Both the position numbers and the translations under genes were made by a program. A DNA stretch of 29,886 bases from assembly GCA_964498765.1 (NCBI GenBank), contig CAZCIU010000033.1, forward strand, positions 1-29,886, given 5' to 3'. The notes beneath the pieces were generated by a model. The model had not been told where the DNA came from, did not search any database, and saw only the letters and a program-made list of their open reading frames with translations. Within the stretch, counting starts at the first letter, position 1. Each line of letters opens with the position of its first letter. The stretch is from UPXZ01 sp964498765 (GTDB lineage: Bacteria; Bacteroidota; Bacteroidia; Bacteroidales; Paludibacteraceae). Positions 1 through 7,828 of the stretch are shown here, piece after piece.

Positions 1-768
1 GGCATCGAAGTGATGATTGCTTTGGACGTTTCCAATTCGATGTTGGCACAAGACATTCAGCCAAGCCGTTTGCTTAAAGCGAAACAAATTCTTTCGCAAC
101 TCATTGATAGAATGCAAGATGACCGTGTGGGTTTAATTGTTTTTGCAGGAAATGCGTACGTGCAACTGCCGATTACAGCCGATTACAGCGGTGCAAAACT
201 ATTTCTTTCTTCCATCAATACCGGAATGGTGCCTTATCAGGGAACTTCGATCGGGTCAGCTATTGATTTGGCTATCAAGTCATTTGGAACAAAGAAAACC
301 AATGCCGGACGTGTAATCATTGTGCTAACTGATGGTGAAAATCATGAAGATGACGCGGTGGCTGCGGCAAAATTGGCGGCCAGCAACGGCATTCAAGTTC
401 ACGTAGTGGGAATGGGCTCGGCAGAAGGTGGTCCAATTCCGATTGGCGGAACGGTGAGTTTCAAAAAAGACCGTGACGGAAATGTGGTGGTGTCAAAACT
501 TAACGAACAAATGTGTGCCGGAATTGCGCAGGCGGGTGGCGGATTGTACGTCAGAGCCGATAATTCCGATGCTGCATTGAGAAATATCACCAAACAGCTT
601 GATAATCTGGCAACTGCCGAAACTGAAGAGAAAGTTTTCTCGCAGTATAATGAGCAGTTTCAGTCATTCGCCATAATCGCGCTTTTGATTATGTTTTTCG
701 AATTTTTAGTTTTCGCCAGAAAAAATAAATGGTTTAACCGCATTAGAATTTTCGACGTAAAAGAATGA
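1..768 (+). CDS. batB: BatB-like von Willebrand factor A membrane protein (5' end missing)
   Basis: The reading frame is open from base 1 and continues through the first internal ATG at 10, so the gene is cut by the left edge. The visible part is a vWA domain. A MIDAS metal-binding motif (DVSNS in ALDVSNSMLA) lies at the start and a second MIDAS-type aspartate lies in VLTDGEN. A membrane segment near the C-terminus (AIIALLIMFFEFLVF) is followed by basic residues. BatB proteins of Bacteroidota also carry N-terminal membrane helices, which would lie outside this window. The gene overlaps the next one by four bases (ATGA), so the two are probably translationally coupled. The Bat proteins are known from Bacteroides as an envelope complex linked to oxygen tolerance. 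The identification rests on the domain plus the batC-D-E order that follows. Confidence 0.9.
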   Translation, partial: GIEVMIALDVSNSMLAQDIQPSRLLKAKQILSQLIDRMQDDRVGLIVFAGNAYVQLPITADYSGAKLFLSSINTGMVPYQGTSIGSAIDLAIKSFGTKKTNAGRVIIVLTDGENHEDDAVAAAKLAASNGIQVHVVGMGSAEGGPIPIGGTVSFKKDRDGNVVVSKLNEQMCAGIAQAGGGLYVRADNSDAALRNITKQLDNLATAETEEKVFSQYNEQFQSFAIIALLIMFFEFLVFARKNKWFNRIRIFDVKE

Positions 769-1445
769 AGATAATATTATATATATCCTTGCTCGCGATG
801 TTTATGCCAATGTCCCTTTTTGCTCAAAAAGAAGGCGATGATATTCGTGTGGGAAATAAACATTACAACAACAACAAGTTTACCGAGGCAGAAATTGAAT
901 ATCGGAAAGCATTGCAGAAAAATGATAAATCTTTTGAAGCCAATTATAATTTAGGAAATGCTTTTTTCAAACAAGGAAAATACGAACAAGCGTTTGAGCA
1001 CTATAAAAAGGCACTTCCGCTGACGAATGACAAGAAAAAAATGGCCTACGAGTTTCATAATTTGGGAAATACGCTGATGGCCGGAAGTAAAATTGAAGAG
1101 GCGATTGAAGCATATAAAATGGCTTTGAAAAATAATCCGAAAGACAACGAAACACGCTATAATCTGGCTTATGCACAGGCTCAACTGAAAAAACAGGAAG
1201 ATAATCAAAACAATCAAGGCAATCAAAATAAAGATAATCAGCAAGATAAAGACGATCAACAAGAGCCTCAGAAAAAATCGGACAACAATAGCAAAAACGA
1301 GCAACCACAGCCTCAGCAGCCACAAATGTCGAAAGAAAATGCACAGCAGATTTTAGAAGCATTGGAGCAAGACGAAAAAGATACACAAGAAAAAGCAAAA
1401 AATGCTCAACGTAAAGCGGTTAGAAGAGCCGAAAAAGATTGGTAG
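765..1445 (+). CDS. batC: BatC-like TPR protein
   Basis: This 226-residue protein has a signal peptide (cleavage likely after SLFA, near residue 20). About three tetratricopeptide repeats follow (residues 25-140; motifs such as NYNLGNAFFKQGKYEQAFEHY). The tail is rich in Gln, Asn, Lys and Asp (about 145-190), followed by a conserved-looking end with MSKENAQQILEALEQDEK and a terminal RRAEKDW. A TPR region plus polar low-complexity tail is typical of BatC, a periplasmic partner of BatB. The start overlaps the batB stop. The long minus-strand frames inside this gene are shadows created by the biased composition of the tail. Function is inferred from family and operon position. Confidence 0.88.
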   Translation: MKIILYISLLAMFMPMSLFAQKEGDDIRVGNKHYNNNKFTEAEIEYRKALQKNDKSFEANYNLGNAFFKQGKYEQAFEHYKKALPLTNDKKKMAYEFHNLGNTLMAGSKIEEAIEAYKMALKNNPKDNETRYNLAYAQAQLKKQEDNQNNQGNQNKDNQQDKDDQQEPQKKSDNNSKNEQPQPQQPQMSKENAQQILEALEQDEKDTQEKAKNAQRKAVRRAEKDW

Positions 1446-1521
1446 TTAATCGATTTTAATCACTTTTGAAGACTTGGTTTTAAGCTTGTTTGGAAAGATT
1501 AGTATTTTTATAAATGAAAAA

Positions 1522-3348
1522 ATGAAACGAAAAATTCTCATTTTATCAGTTTTAAGTTTAATTTTCACTTGGAATATTAAAGCACAGGATGATGTGAAGT
1601 TTACCGCATCAGCTCCTTCTGTGGTATATCTGGACACACCATTTCAGCTTATTTATTCCATCAATACTTCGGCGAAAGAATTGCAAGCACCTGATTTTCA
1701 GTTTTTTGAAATCCTTGCAGGACCCTTCGAAAGCAGAAGTTCTTATACTCAGATAATTAATGGCGAGCGTACCAGTTCGGTCAATCTTTCTTATACATTT
1801 ACCCTGATGCCCAATAAAACCGGAAATTTCAAAATTCCGGGTGCATCCATTTTGGTAAATGGTGAAAAAGTTCGCTCGAATGACCTGACAATCAAAGTAG
1901 AAGAGGCTGATAATAGTGCTCAAAATTCCACTCAGCCATCCAATCGAACTTCCGGCGGTTCCACTCAAAAAGTTACGAGCGAAAGCATTTTTATCCGACC
2001 AATTGTCTCAAAAACAAATGCTTACGAGCAGGAAGCTATCACAATTACCTATAAATTATACACATTGCTGGATGTTGCGCAGTTTACTAACTTCAAATTG
2101 CCGGATTTTAATGGATTTTTGAAGCAAGATATTGAGCAAAATCAGAATAGACAACTTGCCGCAGAAACCTACAAAGGCAGGAGTTATGGTACTGTGGTGC
2201 TATATCAGGCCATTTTATTTCCGCAGCATACCGGAGAATTGGAAATTGGAAAAGCGGATTTCACGGCTATGCTTCGTTTGCAAAACAAAGCGCAAGTGCG
2301 AAGTATTTTCGATGATTTTTTTGATAGCTATACGAATGTTGAGAAAACGCTGACTGCGCCTGCTGTTCGTATTAAAGTAAATGCATTGCCGATTGAAGGA
2401 AAACCTTCGTCATTTTCCGGAGCCGTTGGGAATTTTAATTTGACATCTTCACTCAGTTCCGGCAATCTGAAAACCGACGAAGCAGCTACGATTAAAGTCG
2501 TGATTTCGGGTGTAGGTAATATGAAACTACTGAAAAATCCGGAGATAAAATTTCCAGACGGAATTGAAGTGTACGATCCAAAAGTGGACAACCAATTTAA
2601 CACGGCTTCCGGTGGTGTTTCCGGTACTAAAACCATTGAGTATCTGTTTATTCCGCGTCGTTCGGGACGCTACGATATACCTTCCGCCGAGCTTTCATAC
2701 TACGATTTGAACAACAAAACCTACCGCACACTTCGCACGCCGGCTTACAAACTAAACGTTGTAAAAGGCGAGGGTGGGGAAACAGTTGTGGAAAACTTTA
2801 CCGGAAAGGAAGATGTAAAGCAAATATCAAAAGATATTCGTCATATTTACACAGGAGATATAAAAATTAAGCAGGAAAATAGACCGTTCTTTGGAACTTT
2901 GCCGTTTTGGATGACGTTTTTAATCCCGCTAATTTTGGCGGCAATTCTGTTTGTGTATTTCAGAAAACAGATGAAAGAGAATTCGAATATCGCGTTGGTA
3001 AAAACGAAAAAAGCGAATAAAGTTGCTCTTAAGCGTCTGAAACTGGCACAGAAATTCCTGGAAGAAGGTAAGAAAGAGAATTTCTACGCGGAAATTATGA
3101 AGTCGGTTTGGACCTATCTTTCTGATAAATTGTCAATTCCGGTAGCTGAACTGAACAAAGATAACATCCAAAGCAAAATGATGCTTCAAGGGATTGATGA
3201 TGAGCTTATTGGCAAGTTTACGCATATACTGGATACGTGTGAATTTGCAAGTTATGCACCGAATTCAGGACAGCTTGAAATGGGAAATCTTTACCAGGAT
3301 ACGATTGATGCGATTAGTAATGTGGAAGAATTTTATAAAAAGAAATAA
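1522..3348 (+). CDS. batD: BatD-like membrane protein (oxygen tolerance)
   Basis: I chose the ATG at 1522 because it opens a clean signal peptide (MKRKILILSVLSLIF, cleavage after IKA); the upstream TTG at 1474 would add 16 residues in front of it. The protein has 608 residues. A long periplasmic region of Ig-like beta domains covers about residues 20-440, with FIPRRSGRYDIPSAELSYYD typical of BatD. One transmembrane helix lies at about 461-480 (WMTFLIPLILAAILFVYF). A Lys-rich cytoplasmic helical domain makes up the last ~128 residues. BatD is thought to be the scaffold of the Bat complex, bringing the vWA and TPR proteins together at the membrane. A 76-base gap separates it from batC and only one base separates its stop from the batE start. 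Confidence 0.9.
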   Translation: MKRKILILSVLSLIFTWNIKAQDDVKFTASAPSVVYLDTPFQLIYSINTSAKELQAPDFQFFEILAGPFESRSSYTQIINGERTSSVNLSYTFTLMPNKTGNFKIPGASILVNGEKVRSNDLTIKVEEADNSAQNSTQPSNRTSGGSTQKVTSESIFIRPIVSKTNAYEQEAITITYKLYTLLDVAQFTNFKLPDFNGFLKQDIEQNQNRQLAAETYKGRSYGTVVLYQAILFPQHTGELEIGKADFTAMLRLQNKAQVRSIFDDFFDSYTNVEKTLTAPAVRIKVNALPIEGKPSSFSGAVGNFNLTSSLSSGNLKTDEAATIKVVISGVGNMKLLKNPEIKFPDGIEVYDPKVDNQFNTASGGVSGTKTIEYLFIPRRSGRYDIPSAELSYYDLNNKTYRTLRTPAYKLNVVKGEGGETVVENFTGKEDVKQISKDIRHIYTGDIKIKQENRPFFGTLPFWMTFLIPLILAAILFVYFRKQMKENSNIALVKTKKANKVALKRLKLAQKFLEEGKKENFYAEIMKSVWTYLSDKLSIPVAELNKDNIQSKMMLQGIDDELIGKFTHILDTCEFASYAPNSGQLEMGNLYQDTIDAISNVEEFYKKK

Positions 3349-3349
3349 G

Positions 3350-4117
3350 ATGATGAGAGTTAAATGCATATTACTTTGTTTTACGCTTATTATGTCGTAT
3401 TCGCTTCAGGCACAGGATAGTATATCGTCGCACAGCAATTTGAAAATGGCTAACCAGCTTTACAGCCAGGGGCAATATAGCGATGCCGCCAAGCTGTATG
3501 AGGAAGATTTGAAAAAAGGCGTTTCTGCACAACTTTACTATAATTTAGGCAACAGTTACTTCAAATCCAACGAAATCGGATTGGCAATTTTGAATTACGA
3601 ACGGGCACTCAGATTGGATCCCGGTTACCGAAATGCTCGATACAATCTCGGTATTGCACAAGATAAAGTCGTTGATAATGTGGATACTACGCCTTCATTT
3701 TGGATAAAGAGAATTACTAATTCTCTGATAAGTTCCAACAGTTCAAATCGCTGGGCGATGATTAGTTTTGTGTTTTTTATTTTGATGATTGTGTCGTTTT
3801 TCCTGTTCGCTTTTTCAACAATTCGCAAAAGAAGAAAAATCGCATTTTATTCAATGATTATTTCGGTTGTGATTTTTATTTTCTCGTTTGTTTTCTCAGG
3901 AATTCGTAAAGAGCAATTTGTTAAACACAATGAAGCAATTATCCTCAATGCCGCAGTAATGGTAAAAAGTTCGCCCGACAAAGCCGGAACCGATTTATTT
4001 CAACTTCACGAAGGAACAAAAGTAAGCGTAAAATCCACACTTTCCGGTTGGTCTGAAATTGCACTTGAAAATGGTGCCTTTGGATGGGTAGAAGAAAGTA
4101 CAATTGCAAGAATTTAA
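3350..4117 (+). CDS. batE: BatE-like TPR/SH3 membrane protein
   Basis: Two in-frame ATGs stand together at 3350 and 3353, directly after the batD stop. Either gives a signal peptide (MRVKCILLCFTLIMSYSLQA). A longer frame opens upstream inside batD but would bury the signal peptide. The 255-residue protein carries TPR repeats (about 30-105; YYNLGNSYFKSNEIGLAILNY), two membrane helices (135-157 and 163-184) and a bacterial SH3-like domain at the end (195-255, with GTKVSVKSTLSGWSEIALE). TPR, two helices and SH3 is the BatE layout. It closes the bat operon. The family role in aerotolerance is known; the exact biochemical job is not visible here. Confidence 0.88.
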   Translation: MMRVKCILLCFTLIMSYSLQAQDSISSHSNLKMANQLYSQGQYSDAAKLYEEDLKKGVSAQLYYNLGNSYFKSNEIGLAILNYERALRLDPGYRNARYNLGIAQDKVVDNVDTTPSFWIKRITNSLISSNSSNRWAMISFVFFILMIVSFFLFAFSTIRKRRKIAFYSMIISVVIFIFSFVFSGIRKEQFVKHNEAIILNAAVMVKSSPDKAGTDLFQLHEGTKVSVKSTLSGWSEIALENGAFGWVEESTIARI

Positions 4118-4144
4118 AATTTTAGTAAACGAGTTGACATGCAT

Positions 4145-4172
4145 TAACCAATAACCAATAACCAATAACCAA
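4145..4172 (+). repeat. Tandem heptamer repeat, four TAACCAA copies
   Basis: Four perfect, uninterrupted copies of TAACCAA occupy the gap between batE and the PAP2 gene, ending 11 bases before the ATG at 4184. Read on the minus strand the array encodes a spurious LVIGYW-type peptide. Such arrays can change copy number by slippage. Confidence 0.9.
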
Positions 4173-4183
4173 TTTTCACTCAA

Positions 4184-4840
4184 ATGATTGAATTTCTTGA
4201 TAATATCGACAAGCAATGGCTTCTAGCTTTGAACAACGATTATTCCAATTTTTGGGATGGGATAATGTACACGTACAGTGAAAAATTGCCTTGGGTGCCG
4301 CTTTATTTATCAATGATTTATGTGGTTATTAAGCAATGGGGAAAAGATGCGTTTTGGTTGATTTTTGGATTGATTTTGAGCGTAGTTTTGGCAGATCAGA
4401 TTGCATCTGGTATTTTGAAAGATGCAGTTGCTCGTTTGCGTCCGAGTCACGATCCGGAAATGATTGATAAAGTTGTGCTGGTTCGAGGATACAAAAGTGG
4501 ATTGTATAGTTTTGTTTCTTCGCATGCTGCTAATTCATTTGCATTGGCGGTCTTGACATCACTTTTTTTCAAAAATAGAATTTATACGCTTACTATTTTT
4601 ACTTGGGCTATAATTAATTCATATTCACGTATTTATCTTGGCGTGCATTATCCGGGTGATGTAATTGGAGGAGCCATTGTTGGAGTATTTGTGGCGTATG
4701 TATTGTATTTTCTCACCAAAAAGCTAAAGCCAAATTTAATTCATAAACGTCAATCTTCCTCTACACTTTATCGAGTACCGCTAACCGTATTTGTGTTAAC
4801 ATGCGCTGTCATCGTTGGATACAGTGCTTGGTTTTGGTAA
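4184..4840 (+). CDS. PAP2-superfamily membrane phosphatase
   Basis: This is a 218-residue integral membrane protein with the three PAP2 (type 2 phosphatidic acid phosphatase) signatures. KDAVARLRP (K79-P87) fits KX6RP. VSSHAANS around H114 is the central motif in a variant of PSGH. SRIYLGVHYPGD (S148-D159) fits SRX5HX3D, with H155 as the likely nucleophile. About five or six hydrophobic segments surround these motifs. Family members remove phosphate from lipids such as undecaprenyl pyrophosphate, phosphatidic acid or lipid A. Which substrate is used cannot be told from the sequence. It stands alone after the bat genes with its own 66-base upstream gap, and a weak hairpin follows it. Confidence 0.88.
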   Translation: MIEFLDNIDKQWLLALNNDYSNFWDGIMYTYSEKLPWVPLYLSMIYVVIKQWGKDAFWLIFGLILSVVLADQIASGILKDAVARLRPSHDPEMIDKVVLVRGYKSGLYSFVSSHAANSFALAVLTSLFFKNRIYTLTIFTWAIINSYSRIYLGVHYPGDVIGGAIVGVFVAYVLYFLTKKLKPNLIHKRQSSSTLYRVPLTVFVLTCAVIVGYSAWFW

Positions 4841-4850
4841 AAACTACAAA

Positions 4851-4871
4851 CGTTGCTTAAGAAAAGCAGCG
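4851..4871 (+). terminator. Possible terminator after the PAP2 gene
   Basis: CGTTGCTT (4851-4858) pairs with AAGCAGCG (4864-4871) around a five-base loop, with one G-T pair. A pyrimidine-rich stretch (cattcctttcattttt) follows rather than a clean T tract, so this is only a moderate candidate. Confidence 0.4.
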
Positions 4872-4900
4872 CATTCCTTTCATTTTTCAAAACTTTCCTT

Positions 4901-4908
4901 TACTTTCG
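4901..4908 (+). promoter_or_regulatory. Possible -7 box of the TPR/HTH regulator gene
   Basis: TACTTTCG differs from the Bacteroidota -7 consensus TAnnTTTG at one base and lies 23 bases before the ATG at 4932. A convincing -33 TTG is not present. Confidence 0.4.
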
Positions 4909-4931
4909 TATAGAATTATTGCTTACGAATT

Positions 4932-6668
4932 ATGCTAAAAAGGAATTTTCTGAGTTTGTTGGTTGTTTTATTGCTATTATTTCAGTTTTTGAGCTGCAAT
5001 AAAAGTAATACGAATATCGCGTACAAATCCTTGGAAGAACTGGACAGTATGGTTTACAACTATCCCAGATACGTAAATAATCGTGCCAACCAGATGCGCT
5101 TGGAATATACATCGCCTTACAAACGCGCTTACATTAACCTTCTTATCAATATTTCGGCACATAATTTTGGCGAGACTTTGTCGTCTGATAGTTCCATCAA
5201 TTTTGCGGTTAATGAATTTGCTTCAGAGCCGGATTTTCTGCCCCAAAACTATCTTCGTTCACTTATTTATCAGGGAATTGTGAGAAATCACAACGGTGCA
5301 AATGATGGTCGGGCGTATTTGCCTATCAAGCAGGCATTAGATTTGGATGCGGAAAAGAAAATTCTGGATGTGCGAACCAAGCAAATTGCTAACTTTTATT
5401 TGGGACAAATTCACAATCAGAACAATAATATAAGCACTTCACATACGTATTTTAAGGAAGCGCTTATTTTGGCGGAGCAACTGAATGATAGTTCCGTACT
5501 TTTCAAAACCTACCGAGATTTTTACTGGAACCGAATGAAAGCGCTGGATTTCAGCACCGCGCGTACTTTGCTGGAAGATTTGCAAGCATTTTATACGCTG
5601 AGCAACGAGCAAATTCGTGATGTGAAAAATGCGGAAGCAGCTTTTTATAACAGCCGAAAAAATTATCGAAATGCTTTGAAAATTGATTATGAACTGATGA
5701 AACAGGATTTGCTGAGAAATGATTCTGTGGCACTTTTGGCTGATTATTACCGCATTTCAGATAGCTATAAATACCTTGGGCAGCTGGATAGCGCGCTTCA
5801 TTACGGCGAATTGGCTGTGAATAACATTGTAGATACGACCTATTACTTGAATTATCATTATTTTCTGAATGTGGCTGAAATTGCTGCTATGAAAAATGAT
5901 CTGGATAAAAGCACGAATGCTTACAAAGAAGTGTATCGACTTCAAAATCGTGCCATCAATCAGCAACTAAATACTCAAATTCTGGAATTGGAGCGAAAAT
6001 ACGATGTAGCTTCAGCCGAAAATAGAGCTATTCGCCTTAAAAACAGCAATTTATTCCTTCAATTAATGCTTTTGGTTGTAGCAATCGTATTGGTGTTAGC
6101 TTATTTGCTTTACAGAAATCGGGTGAAAATTCAGCGAGAAAGGGAAAAACTGCTATTTCAGGAGAAAAAAATTCTGGAACAAGAAAAGCAAATTTCGCTT
6201 GAAAAAGAGAAACAAATGCAACTTGATAAGCAATTAGCTGAGCGGAAATTAGTGGAAAAACAATTTGTTATTCCAATTTATCGTCAAATTTCACAGCGAA
6301 ATCTAGATATTAAAAACTTCCTGCTCGATTTGCAAAGCAATTCAGTTGTTTCAAAAAATCAATCGCTTCTGGAGAAAATTGAGAAAGAGTATAAATCATT
6401 TATTCAAACGACGAAAATCACTGATACGCAGTTTTTAAGTGATGAATTATTTGCAGATTTGACCGGAATTACCATCAAAGAAAGCGTACTTTTCAACGAA
6501 AGTGAAAAAATGATGATGGCTTTCATCGCTACCGGTTCTGATAATCAGCAAATGGCGACACTTTTGAATACTTCTGTAGAGAGTATTCGGGTGAGAAAAT
6601 CAAAATTGAAGAAGAAAATGCTTGAAAATGATGTGAAAATTCCGGAAGAATGGATTGATGAAACTTAA
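4932..6668 (+). CDS. Membrane-anchored TPR / coiled-coil / HTH regulator
   Basis: This 578-residue protein has an unusual topology. The N-terminus is a lipoprotein-like signal (FLSC, Cys22). A long helical TPR-like region covers about residues 30-365. One membrane helix lies at 374-394 (LFLQLMLLVVAIVLVLAYLL). A charged coiled coil spans about 397-445. The C-terminal domain resembles a LuxR-type helix-turn-helix (about 518-565), with NQQMATLLNTSVESIRVRKSK giving the turn and recognition helix. Bacteroidota encode many such proteins in which a periplasmic TPR sensor is joined directly to a DNA-binding domain. I infer a one-component transcription regulator working from the inner membrane. The ligand and target genes are unknown. 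The next gene downstream is a tonB homologue with its own promoter, which could be a target but need not be. Confidence 0.8.
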   Translation: MLKRNFLSLLVVLLLLFQFLSCNKSNTNIAYKSLEELDSMVYNYPRYVNNRANQMRLEYTSPYKRAYINLLINISAHNFGETLSSDSSINFAVNEFASEPDFLPQNYLRSLIYQGIVRNHNGANDGRAYLPIKQALDLDAEKKILDVRTKQIANFYLGQIHNQNNNISTSHTYFKEALILAEQLNDSSVLFKTYRDFYWNRMKALDFSTARTLLEDLQAFYTLSNEQIRDVKNAEAAFYNSRKNYRNALKIDYELMKQDLLRNDSVALLADYYRISDSYKYLGQLDSALHYGELAVNNIVDTTYYLNYHYFLNVAEIAAMKNDLDKSTNAYKEVYRLQNRAINQQLNTQILELERKYDVASAENRAIRLKNSNLFLQLMLLVVAIVLVLAYLLYRNRVKIQREREKLLFQEKKILEQEKQISLEKEKQMQLDKQLAERKLVEKQFVIPIYRQISQRNLDIKNFLLDLQSNSVVSKNQSLLEKIEKEYKSFIQTTKITDTQFLSDELFADLTGITIKESVLFNESEKMMMAFIATGSDNQQMATLLNTSVESIRVRKSKLKKKMLENDVKIPEEWIDET

Positions 6669-6764
6669 AATTCAACTATTTTCTTCGTTTCAAGCCGTTA
6701 ATAAATTTTACATAAAAGTCTGTTTATCAGATTAATAATTGATATTGGGCGTTAACTTTTCCCG

Positions 6765-6799
6765 AGCGGATGCAAAACTATTGCATTCGCTTTTCTTTT
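6765..6799 (+). terminator. Hairpin terminator overlapping the tonB promoter
   Basis: AGCGGATGCAA (6765-6775) pairs with TTGCATTCGCT (6781-6791) around the loop AACTA. This gives 11 pairs with one G-T, followed by TTTTCTTTT. It lies about 97 bases after the regulator stop. The 3' arm starts with the TTG that serves as the -33 element of the following promoter. Confidence 0.7.
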
Positions 6800-6811
6800 G
6801 CCTTAGTTTTG
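6781..6811 (+). promoter_or_regulatory. Bacteroidota-type promoter of the tonB gene
   Basis: TTG at 6781-6783 and TAGTTTTG at 6804-6811 are separated by 20 bases. The second box is an exact TAnnTTTG. The ATG at 6885 follows 73 bases later, leaving a leader of roughly 65 bases. Confidence 0.65.
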
Positions 6812-6884
6812 CATTGAACATAATTGAGTGCACCAACTTATGTTTTCTAAAAACGAAGTATTAATTAGTAAAAATCAAAACAAA

Positions 6885-7724
6885 ATGGCAAAGAACATTG
6901 ACCTTACATCCCAAAAATGGATTGATCTCATTTTTGAAGGGAGGAATAAAAGCTTCGGATCGTACGTGCTTCGTCAGCAATCCTCCAAGCGGCACACATT
7001 TGCATTTCTGATTGTGATGGCACTTTCGCTCCTTACTATAGTTTCCGCCGTGAGTATTTCTAACTACAATAAAGCGCGAGAAATAGAAAGGATTGCAAAT
7101 GAAGAAAAAATACGACTGATTGACGTAAATCTGAAGGCTCCGGAAGAAATTCCTGAGGAGAATATTGTGAAGAAATTTGAAGCACCACCTCCTGTTGAGC
7201 TCAAAACTACCATTCAATTTACGGCACCTGTTATTAAAAAAGACGAAGACGTTCCGGCTGAGCAGATGATGAAATCGCAAGACGAGCTGATAAGTACTAA
7301 TACTACGATATCTATTGCGGATGTTGTGGGTAGGGACGACGACCTTGGAGTAGATATAGCGGATCTTGAACAACATCAGAAAATTGTACAGGAAGAAGTG
7401 AAAGTCGAAAAAGTTTTTGATATTGTGGAGCAGCCACCAAGTTTCCCGGGCGGCGATGCTGCAATGTATGAATGGCTCAGCAAAAATATTGTTTATCCGG
7501 TAATTGCACAGGAAAATGACATTTCAGGAAAAGTAATTCTTCAGTTTGTGGTAGGCAAAGATGGCTCGATTGAAAATATCAGCATTGCACGAAAAGTTCA
7601 TGAAAGTTTGGACAGAGAAGCTGTGCGAGTGGTAAGCAGTATGCCAAAATGGCTTCCCGGAAAACAGGGAGGAAATCCTATAAAAGTGAAATATACGCTT
7701 CCTGTTATGTTCGAACTCAGATAA
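6885..7724 (+). CDS. TonB-family energy transducer
   Basis: The start at 6885 (MAKNIDLTSQKW) is preferred over the ATG at 6828, because MAKN..LTSQKWIDLIFEGRNKSFGSYVLR is the usual opening of Bacteroidota TonB proteins. The 279-residue protein has a short cytoplasmic head, one membrane helix (38-58), a periplasmic stretch rich in Glu, Val and Pro (about 80-180) and a C-terminal TonB domain (about 188-279). The domain contains FPGGDAAMYEWL, the YP of NIVYP and a GKVILQFVVGKDGSI strand-turn-strand. TonB passes the energy of the inner-membrane proton gradient to outer-membrane TonB-dependent transporters, including SusC types. No exbB or exbD lies beside it, so it must share a motor encoded elsewhere. 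A promoter and a downstream terminator make it a single-gene unit. Confidence 0.88.
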   Translation: MAKNIDLTSQKWIDLIFEGRNKSFGSYVLRQQSSKRHTFAFLIVMALSLLTIVSAVSISNYNKAREIERIANEEKIRLIDVNLKAPEEIPEENIVKKFEAPPPVELKTTIQFTAPVIKKDEDVPAEQMMKSQDELISTNTTISIADVVGRDDDLGVDIADLEQHQKIVQEEVKVEKVFDIVEQPPSFPGGDAAMYEWLSKNIVYPVIAQENDISGKVILQFVVGKDGSIENISIARKVHESLDREAVRVVSSMPKWLPGKQGGNPIKVKYTLPVMFELR

Positions 7725-7768
7725 AATCTAATACCTAAAATCTTGCTTGTGAATAATTTAGAACAAAA

Positions 7769-7799
7769 AACTCTGCCAAGCTTTTGCATTGGCAGAGTT
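7769..7799 (-). terminator. Terminator between convergent tonB and dapA genes
   Basis: AACTCTGCCAA (7769-7779) pairs perfectly with TTGGCAGAGTT (7789-7799). On the minus strand the stem runs into a T tract (TTTTTTG), so it works best for dapA. It may also stop tonB transcripts. Confidence 0.85.
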
Positions 7800-7828
7800 A
7801 AATCTAAAATCTATCAAGTCGAAAAAAC

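Noticed and set aside
951..1398. Long minus-strand frames inside batC
   Set aside because: They arise from the Gln/Asn/Lys-rich composition of the batC tail and encode low-complexity hydrophobic sequence; the plus-strand gene is well supported.
3194..3349. Extended N-terminus for batE inside batD
   Set aside because: The extension would bury the signal peptide and overlap batD by about 150 bases; the ATG pair at 3350/3353 fits better.
3995..4216. Minus-strand frame with an LVIGYWL-type peptide
   Set aside because: It is the translation of the TAACCAA array and lies over the batE end and the PAP2 start.
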